A stretch of DNA of 64,000 nt from Acipenser ruthenus (lineage: Eukaryota; Chordata; Actinopteri; Acipenseriformes; Acipenseridae): contig NC_081198.1 in NCBI RefSeq assembly GCF_902713425.1, positions 20,877,188 through 20,941,187 of the forward strand, in the 5' to 3' direction. Under the pieces are notes generated by a model. The model did no database searches, was not told where the DNA came from, and saw only the letters and a list, made by a program, of their open reading frames with translations. How positions within the stretch are numbered: position 1 is the first letter of the stretch; the number at the start of each line of letters is the position of its first letter. The translations under genes were made by a program, and so were the position numbers. Below are positions 57,473 to 64,000 of the stretch, one piece after another.

Positions 57473-57728
57473 GGCGACTTGGCCCTTGCCCGGGGCCCCC
57501 CAGCCCGGACGGCACAGGGGGATTCAAAGGTGGGTGCAAAATTTCAAGCACAAGCAGACCCCAAAAAAACGGGCTGCTGCTTCCAGAGGGGAAATGTGCA
57601 ATTTAAGCAGGAGAAAACAAAACAAAGCAAAAACACACACATAACACCAAAAACAAAACATAAACTGGCGGAGTGCGTCTTACAAATAGTCATGCCAAGC
57701 TGCTATGCTGTGCAAGGTGCCTTGGGTA
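57473..57728 (-). promoter_or_regulatory. U2 promoter, copy 11
   Basis: PSE-like motif at 57520-57532; SPH-like element at 57711-57728. Confidence 0.68.
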
Positions 57729-58077
57729 ACTACAACTGTGCCTCGCTGGCTGGCTGGCTTGCTAAGAAGGTCCTGGCATAGGGACATGTTCCACCACACT
57801 TGTCTGGTTAGCTGCATGCTCCCAGGAAACAAACTGCTGCTGTCTACATCATCACCACATGTGAATAAAAGAAAGAAAGACAGCAAGAAAGAAAGAGAGA
57901 AAGAAAGAGAGAAAGAGAGAAAGAAAGAGAGAAAGAAAGAAAGAGAGAGAGAAAGAAAAAAAAAAGAAGTAAAACGGCGGGAAAACTTGCATCAACACTG
58001 GCACTCTCCCTCCAGCAGGGGTAGACAAAATGCTCACAGGAGAGATCCAGATCTGACTTTGACCAACGTTAGAGAAA

Positions 58078-58266
58078 GGTGTGCACCGTTCCCGGAGGTA
58101 CTGCAATACCGGGCCGATGCGTGGAGTGGACGGAGCAAGCCCCTGTTCCATCTCCCGATTCCAAAAATCAATTTAATATATGGTCCCCTGATAGGGGACG
58201 TATCAGATATTAAACTGATAAGAACAGATACTACACTTGATCTTAGCCAAAAGGCCGAGAAGCGAT
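58078..58266 (-). ncRNA. RNU2: U2 snRNA, complete copy 12
   Basis: Complete common sequence with 3' box. Confidence 0.97.
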
Positions 58267-58522
58267 GGCGACTTGGCCCTTGCCCGGGGCCCCCCAGCCC
58301 GGACGGCACAGGGGGATTCAAAGGTGGGTGCAAAATTTCAAGCACAAGCAGACCCCCAAAACACGGGCTGCTGCTTCCAGAGGGGAAATGTGCAATTTAA
58401 GCAGGAGAAAACAAAACAAAGCAAAAACACACACATAACACCAAAAACAAAACATAAACTGGCGGAGTGCGTTTTACAAATAGTCATGCCAAGCTGCTAT
58501 GCTGTGCAAGGTGCCTTGGGTA
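58267..58522 (-). promoter_or_regulatory. U2 promoter, copy 12
   Basis: PSE-like motif at 58314-58326; SPH-like element at 58505-58522. One base next to the degenerate octamer differs (gcgttttacaaat for gcgtcttacaaat). Confidence 0.68.
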
Positions 58523-58867
58523 ACTACAACTGTGCCTCGCTGGCTGGCTGGCTTGCTAAGAAGGTCCTGGCATAGGGACATGTTCCACCACACTTGTCTG
58601 GTTAGCTGCATGCTCCCAGGAAACAACCTGCTGCTGTCTACATCATCACCACATGTGAATAAAAGAAAGAAAGACAGCAAGAAAGAAAGAGAGAAAGAAA
58701 GAGAGAAAGAGAGAAAGAAAGAGAGAAAGAAAGAAAGAGAGAAAGAAAAAAAAAAGAAGTAAAACGGCGGGAAAACTTGCATCAACACTGGCACTCTCCC
58801 TCCAGCAGGGGTAGACAAAATGCTCACAGGAGAGATCCAGATCTGACTTTGACCAACGTTAGAGAAA

Positions 58868-59021
58868 GGTGTGCACCGTTCCCGGAGGTACTGCAATACC
58901 GGGCCGATGCGTGGAGTGGACGGAGCAAGCCCCTGTTCCATCTCCCGATTCCAAAAATCAATTTAATATATGGTCCCCTGATAGGGGACGTATCAGATAT
59001 TAAACTGATAAGAACAGATAC
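58868..59021 (-). pseudogene. RNU2: U2 3' fragment (about nt 35-189) cut by element 9
   Basis: The junction lies in the branch-point recognition sequence, about 19 nt upstream of the usual site. U2 and the LINE share ATACT here (59018-59022), so the exact point is ambiguous by 5 nt. Confidence 0.94.
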
Positions 59022-59667
59022 TCTTTTATTGAGATTTTACATTTTTTACATTTACACCCATTCGTTTTTTCATTCATTTTACATTTCTTTTAAAGATGAC
59101 ATTCATGCATACAGACATACATTTTGTTTTAAAAGCATTTAAAATACATTTAAAAACACCAAGACAATTGTGCTTTGTACATGGTTAAAACAGACACAGA
59201 TTAAAATCAACATGAAAAAAACCTGTGCTGTTTTAAAAGTGACTGGAAAAAAAGAACCATCTATAAAAAACCAGTGCTTGTGAGGGCCGGGGAGTGCTCT
59301 CTAAAAAAGTTCAAAAGTGAACATAAACCTAGATCTAAAACAGGGACAGGGGAAAAGGGACAGTGTATAGAACAGTGAGTTAAAATTCTAAAATTTTAAA
59401 ACACTTAAAATGTAACTTTTAATAGTTTACATTAAAAATCTTAAAGATACATAAAACAAAACAAAACAAAATCAAATAAAACATTCAACGTAAATCAAAT
59501 AAAAGTCCATAAAACTGAAACAAAAAGACTACATAAAACCAGGGCACCGTTGAAAAAACGGTCATGCCAGCTAAAAAGGGCGGAATGCTGGCATGACAAA
59601 ATAAATAAAAGGCTTAGCGGTGCCCCGTAGTCCCGCTCCTAGGAGCTAGCGGTTCCAGTTTTTTCCT

Positions 59668-62600
59668 TTATTCCATCTTCACGTCCTGAAGTCCGGCGAT
59701 CCTCCACTCCGCGCAGGCCTTGTCCTTCCCGAGGGTCCGGATGTCCAGAATTACAAAGTCCTTGATAAGAGTTTGTGCCCTTCTGGTCGTGGTGATAGTG
59801 TCTAGCTCCTGCTTGTGATAGACACAGACGTTACGGCCTTCCCACAGGATCTGCTTGACAACATTGATGACACGCCAAACGCACTTAGCTGTGCTGGTAT
59901 CGATTCCTCCCGCAGGCCCATAGAGCACAGTCTCAGCGGTCATCTTGGCCGTGTCAGCAAACCTGTTTAGGAAGACAGAGACAGAGAGCCAGACACTGCC
60001 AGCCACATCACACTCCCAGAAGATATGGGCTGGTGTTTCTCTCTTGCGGCACTTTGCATAGGGGCATGTTTCTACTTGGGCTAGTCCCCTCCTGAACATG
60101 AACGCTCGAGTGGGGAGTGCACTGTGGACGGTGTTCCATGCTATATCCTTCTGGACATTACTGAGGCAGCTGTGAGACACATTCTCCCAGATTTTTTGGC
60201 TTTGGGTGAGGGAGAAAGTAGCTACTTTTTCAATTTCCTGGGAACCGGCAAGATATTTAGTTACAGCCTTGTATTCCCAGGAGGCCAATTTTGCTTTATC
60301 TAAGCCCAATTTATATATAGTGTCCCTTAAGGTTCTATAATACAATGGGGGGTCCCAGGAGTACGGCACGGTGTTATCAATAGTGCAGAGGCCCAAGGCC
60401 CTGAGACAGGTGGCAAAATAGAAACGATTCATGTAACATACCTTCCTGTCCAGGGCCTGGATGTTCTTGATAGTTTGCGTGAGCCCCTGCACTCGGGTGA
60501 GCTGCACAACGTCCGGGACCCCCTTACCTCCCTTCTTGTCGGCTTTACTCAGGGTGGCTCGCTTTACCCTCTCCATCTTGCTGCCCCAGATAAAGCGGTG
60601 GATAATGCGGTCCACCACTTTTTTGGTGGTCCTGTCTGGGGGAAAGATTTTTCCTACATAAGAGAGGATGGGGAACAGTATAGACTTGGTTATTAATACT
60701 CTACCCGTCATTGTTAAGGATCTTGTGCTCCATCCGCCAATCTTTTTACGGACCTGGTTAATGGCCGCCGTCCAGCTCTGGGCCCCCGAGCTATTGTTCT
60801 CGAAAATGAGGCCCAGAATCTTGATTTTGTCCTTTTTGACAGAGTACATGTCCGACAGTTCCCTATCTACCTGCCAATTTTTAGACACGTAGACTTCGCT
60901 CTTGGACTTATTAATCACTGCCCCGGTCGCCGTGCAGTACTTCTCAAGGATATTACTAATCCGAGGTACCGACGATGTGTTGGTGCAAATGAGTGACACA
61001 TCGTCCATATATGCTGTTGTTTTGACCTGGACCCCGTTGGATCCAGGCAGCTGGAAACCAGTTATATTGGTATCCCTACGAATTGCCTGCAGGAGGGGTT
61101 CAATGCACACGACATATAGCAGTGGGGATAGTGGGCAACCCTGTCTGACCCCTGACTGGATAGATATTTTACCAGTCAGGTGCCTGTTCACCAAGACTCG
61201 GGTACTAATGTTTGTATATATGGTTTTAACCCACTCCCTAAGTCCAGGAGCGAATTTCATCTGGTCCATCACTTTGTACATATATTCATGGCTTACCCTA
61301 TCGAACGCCTTCTCCTGGTCAAGGTTGAACAGGCAGAGGGGATGGTTCCGTTCTCTAGAATAAGCCAGAATGTCCCTTGTTAACATTAAAATATCCGTGA
61401 TGGACCTCCCTGGGACGCCACAAGCCTGGTCGGGGCCAATGACCAAAGGGAGGTGTACTTGTAGCCGGAGCATCAGAGCTTTGGCTAGTATCTTGTAATC
61501 CACGCAAAGGAGGCTGATTGGGCGCCAATTCCGTAGATCTTTAACTTCCCCTTTCTTATGAAGGAGAGTAATTACACTCTCCCGCATAGAAGGGCCCAAC
61601 CGCTTCTCCCTGTAGACCGCTCTGTAGACCTCCGCTAAATGGACTTTTAGCATGTCCCAAAAAAGATGGTAATACTCACCCGGGATGCCATCTGGACCTG
61701 GCGTCTTACCGGTGTTCATGGTCTTAACCGCCTGGGTGAGCTCCTCCAGCGTGAGTTCTGGGTCCTTCTCCTCCTCCTCGTCGTCCCGCACTGAGTCAGG
61801 CTCCAACTGGCTCAGGAACCACTCTATCAGGGTGTCATCTGTAGCTTTGATGTTATATAGGTCCCTATAGAAGTTCTCTACCACTTTTTTCACTCCCTCA
61901 CTATCCTCTACTATCCTCCCCCTGCTGTCGAGCATGGAGGACATCAAGTGCCGCTTCTCCCTCGTTTTCTGGAAGAAGAAGCGAGTACACTTTTCGTCTT
62001 CCTCCATTTTTTGCACTTTTGCATTGTGCATGACCTTTCGTTGTTCCTCCCTACAAAGCACTGAAAGATCTAGCTTGGTCTGGGCTATCTCGTCGCTTAC
62101 AGGGAACCCCCGAAGCTGAAGCAGGCTCAGATGCTGGAGGGCAGCATTCAGGTGTTTATATTTGGCCCTCCTTTCTTTTGCTTTCCTCTTGCCTGCTGCT
62201 ATGAAATAACCCTTAGTTCTGATTTTGACCATCTCCCACCACTCTATAGGGGAGTTGAATAGGTCACGCAAAGTGGTCCACTCAACAAGCCTGCTCTTAT
62301 AGGCTGCAGCTATGGAGGGGTCATCGAGTAAGGAGGTGTTTAATTTCCAAACCCCTGACCCCATCTGGGAGGTCTGAGGGACCTGCAATGTTACCTGCAG
62401 GAGCCTATGGTCAGAGAAGAAGACGGCCTGGGTGTCTACTGCCGTCTTCGTAAGGGAGCTGGTATGCAGGACGAGATCTATACGGGAGAAGGAGGTCCCA
62501 GATGAGCTCACCCAGGTAAAGGGAGGCACCAGGTCCTTACCTGCATCACACAGGGAGAAATCAGATATTACGGAGGACACAACTCTACTAGAGCGGTCGT

Positions 62601-63111
62601 TGCGTGGCCTGCTCCGGTCTACGTCCCTCAGAGCACAATTGAAGTCACCTGACACGATGACGGGTACGTTCCCCAGCAGGAGTGGACGCAGCTGTGGAAA
62701 AAATTGAACTCTTTCGTTTTGGTTAGTGGGTGCGTAGACATTGACCAGTCTGAGGGGAGTGTTGTTGTATGTCACATCCACGCTCAGAATTCTACCAGGT
62801 TCTACCTCCCTGCTGCTGCGGGAGGTAATAAATGGGTTTTTAAACAGGATACCTACTCCGTCGGCTCTGGCTATGTTGGAGCCCGACCAGAAGGAGTCCC
62901 CCAGGGTCCAACTCTCCTTCAGGTCCCTATAATCAGGGCTCGACGAAATACCACACTCCTGCAGAAAGATGAGATCTGCTTTCAAGTTAGCTAGATAGTT
63001 TAGTACATCAAATCTTTTTTGTGTCTCCCTGATGCTCCTGACATTAACAGACACACATATCAGGGCCATCAGGGTAGCTAACAAGAAAAGGAGTCGCTGC
63101 GTCCACCCCAT
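59668..63111 (-). CDS. Keno ORF2 protein, APE + RT, 1147 aa (element 9)
   Basis: Intact, with all catalytic motifs. Private substitutions: L178V in the APE domain and P757S in the RT. Residue 1071 is D. Confidence 0.93.
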   Translation of the reverse strand: MGWTQRLLFLLATLMALICVSVNVRSIRETQKRFDVLNYLANLKADLIFLQECGISSSPDYRDLKESWTLGDSFWSGSNIARADGVGILFKNPFITSRSSREVEPGRILSVDVTYNNTPLRLVNVYAPTNQNERVQFFPQLRPLLLGNVPVIVSGDFNCALRDVDRSRPRNDRSSRVVSSVISDFSLCDAGKDLVPPFTWVSSSGTSFSRIDLVLHTSSLTKTAVDTQAVFFSDHRLLQVTLQVPQTSQMGSGVWKLNTSLLDDPSIAAAYKSRLVEWTTLRDLFNSPIEWWEMVKIRTKGYFIAAGKRKAKERRAKYKHLNAALQHLSLLQLRGFPVSDEIAQTKLDLSVLCREEQRKVMHNAKVQKMEEDEKCTRFFFQKTREKRHLMSSMLDSRGRIVEDSEGVKKVVENFYRDLYNIKATDDTLIEWFLSQLEPDSVRDDEEEEKDPELTLEELTQAVKTMNTGKTPGPDGIPGEYYHLFWDMLKVHLAEVYRAVYREKRLGPSMRESVITLLHKKGEVKDLRNWRPISLLCVDYKILAKALMLRLQVHLPLVIGPDQACGVPGRSITDILMLTRDILAYSRERNHPLCLFNLDQEKAFDRVSHEYMYKVMDQMKFAPGLREWVKTIYTNISTRVLVNRHLTGKISIQSGVRQGCPLSPLLYVVCIEPLLQAIRRDTNITGFQLPGSNGVQVKTTAYMDDVSLICTNTSSVPRISNILEKYCTATGAVINKSKSEVYVSKNWQVDRELSDMYSVKKDKIKILGLIFENNSSGAQSWTAAINQVRKKIGGWSTRSLTMTGRVLITKSILFPILSYVGKIFPPDRTTKKVVDRIIHRFIWGSKMERVKRATLSKADKKGGKGVPDVVQLTRVQGLTQTIKNIQALDRKVCYMNRFYFATCLRALGLCTIDNTVPYSWDPPLYYRTLRDTIYKLGLDKAKLASWEYKAVTKYLAGSQEIEKVATFSLTQSQKIWENVSHSCLSNVQKDIAWNTVHSALPTRAFMFRRGLAQVETCPYAKCRKRETPAHIFWECDVAGSVWLSVSVFLNRFADTAKMTAETVLYGPAGGIDTSTAKCVWRVINVVKQILWEGRNVCVYHKQELDTITTTRRAQTLIKDFVILDIRTLGKDKACAEWRIAGLQDVKME

Positions 63112-63116
63112 AGCGA

Positions 63117-64000
63117 CTATGATTGGGAGGTCGGGACACTCTTCCTACTCTTAGCTCTACGCTTGCTTCGAGGGGGCTTGGGCTTATTTGCAACTCCCAT
63201 CACCCCTGAGAAGGTACTCACTGCTGCCTCGTCCAAGAAGGCACCGTCTTTATATGCACAGTACGTGGAGTTGTTGGGGCTATTCAACTCCCCACAAGGT
63301 AAGTCTGGTGGAACTTGCTCAGGGCCCCTCGGAACGTGTGGGTCAGCTTTGTCCTGGGGGGGGGTTATGACAGACAGCATTCTTTGGCTGTTACCGTCTG
63401 TTGAATTGGAGCTGTTAGCAGACTTCTGGCTTACCGCGTCCAGGGGTATTCCCATGTCCTCCAGTGCTGTATCTAGGAGGACCTCTAGGGGGCCCCTGGT
63501 TTTGCCCATACAAGGGAGGGGGTCAAGGATGCTTTGAAGGGAGGCCCTTCGCTTGAAGAGGGTCATTGCTACCGAGGTACTGCTGGTCAGGGAAGGTGTT
63601 GACCCCGACCTCTCCCTCGGTGCATTAGTGAACACCTCTTCTGCGAGGTGTGCTAGGGTTTGTGCCAACGACTGGGAAGGCTGGCTGGGGATGCCCTGGC
63701 TGGCTGCTACCTGCCCACTAGGCGGCAGTGTAGCCGTCCCACTCGCCTCCGTCTCTGCCTGCGAGGGCAAGACTGGGGACTTTGTGTGGACATTAGCTGG
63801 TTTTGGATCTATGGGGGCCACCTGCAACTTGCTGTCTTTGATCCTGATCTTCTTTCTTTTCCCCCCCTCGTCTCTACCCTTTCTTTTCCCCACCCTCTGC
63901 TGGTTCTTCACTCCCTTCCCCTCCTTCTCACTCTCACTTTCACTGTCGCTTTCGCTTTCCTCCCCCACGGACTCAATCCTTATGGCGTCATAACGAGAGC
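63117..64000 (-). CDS. Keno ORF1 C-terminal part, element 9 (partial at window edge)
   Basis: The frame is open from the edge to the ORF1 stop, covering the acidic SDSE stretch, basic clusters and C terminus. The T/C run has 7 C and the G-run near 63356-63364 has 9 G, both in-frame lengths. The zinc-knuckle half and the variable proline-rich run lie outside the window, so it is unknown whether this ORF1 is whole. Confidence 0.88.
   Translation of the reverse strand, partial: SRYDAIRIESVGEESESDSESESEKEGKGVKNQQRVGKRKGRDEGGKRKKIRIKDSKLQVAPIDPKPANVHTKSPVLPSQAETEASGTATLPPSGQVAASQGIPSQPSQSLAQTLAHLAEEVFTNAPRERSGSTPSLTSSTSVAMTLFKRRASLQSILDPLPCMGKTRGPLEVLLDTALEDMGIPLDAVSQKSANSSNSTDGNSQRMLSVITPPQDKADPHVPRGPEQVPPDLPCGELNSPNNSTYCAYKDGAFLDEAAVSTFSGVMGVANKPKPPRSKRRAKSRKSVPTSQS

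Larger units (their letters stand above)
56988..59021 (-). repeat. U2 repeat block 9 (two complete units, 3' fragment)
   Basis: Periods are 794 and 790 bp. Microsatellites lie at about 57101-57173, 57867-57966 and 58661-58758. Confidence 0.92.
59022..64000 (-). mobile_element. Keno-like LINE, element 9, running off the right edge
   Basis: The 3' UTR is at 59022-59667 and ORF2 at 59668-63111. ORF1 runs from its stop at 63117 to the window edge. The complete terminal sequence is present but inserted at an alternative U2 position. The part seen has no frame breaks. Confidence 0.93.

Noticed and set aside
1-64000. LTR element, SINE, tRNA, 5S or other snRNA genes
   Set aside because: No long terminal repeats, A/B boxes or other small RNA gene sequences were recognised; all repeated sequence is explained by U2 units and Keno copies.

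Overview
The window lies inside a tandem array of U2 small nuclear RNA genes that has been heavily invaded by one family of non-LTR retrotransposon (LINE). Everything functional lies on the minus strand. The repeat unit is about 775-795 bp and holds a 189-nt U2 gene, a TATA-less snRNA-type promoter and a spacer with a GAAA/GAGA microsatellite. The U2 sequence is vertebrate-type. The LINE has an apurinic-endonuclease (APE) domain, reverse transcriptase, a CCHC ORF1 and U2 specificity, so it looks like Keno (Tx1 clade of the L1 superfamily). Keno was described from teleost fish, so a ray-finned fish is the most likely host. The species cannot be fixed from sequence alone.

Layout, left to right. 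1-711: 5' UTR end of element 0. 712-1930: one complete U2 gene plus a 3' U2 fragment. 1931-8712: element 1, full length. 8713-9143: U2 3' fragment. 9144-14234: element 2, 5'-truncated. 14235-16617: U2 5' fragment, two complete U2 genes, 3' fragment. 16618-19770: element 3, 5'-truncated. 19780-22069: U2 5' fragment, two complete genes, 3' fragment. 22070-24466: element 4, 5'-truncated. 24467-24897: U2 3' fragment. 24898-31680: element 5, full length. 31681-33737: two complete U2 genes, 3' fragment, microsatellite patch. 33738-40503: element 6, full length. 40504-42221: two complete U2 genes. 42222-48988: element 7, full length. 48989-50206: one complete U2 gene and a 3' fragment. 50207-56987: element 8, full length. 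56988-59021: two complete U2 genes and a 3' fragment. 59022-64000: element 9, running off the window. In total there are 12 complete U2 genes, 10 U2 fragments and 10 LINE copies. The LINE makes up roughly 78% of the bases.

A full-length element is about 6.78 kb: a 5' UTR of about 735 bp, ORF1 (about 648 aa when in frame, with CCHC knuckles), a 5-nt gap, ORF2 (1147 aa, APE + RT + C-terminal CCHC), and a 3' UTR of about 650 bp with conserved hairpins. ORF2 is uninterrupted in elements 1, 5, 6, 8 and 9. No fully visible ORF1 is uninterrupted. Four of the five full-length copies share the same 1-nt change in a C-run of ORF1.

The main biological interest is in the junctions. 3' junctions fall at several different U2 positions: nt 53-55 in most copies, nt 74, nt 35-36, and the microsatellite. 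All full-length copies nevertheless share one 5' junction, located outside the gene in the spacer about 300 bp downstream of the next U2 gene. Element 2 has a clean 7-9 bp target-site duplication. Allele clines along the array and two tandem duplications (0.78 kb and about 8.5 kb) show that unequal exchange reshapes the locus alongside retrotransposition.
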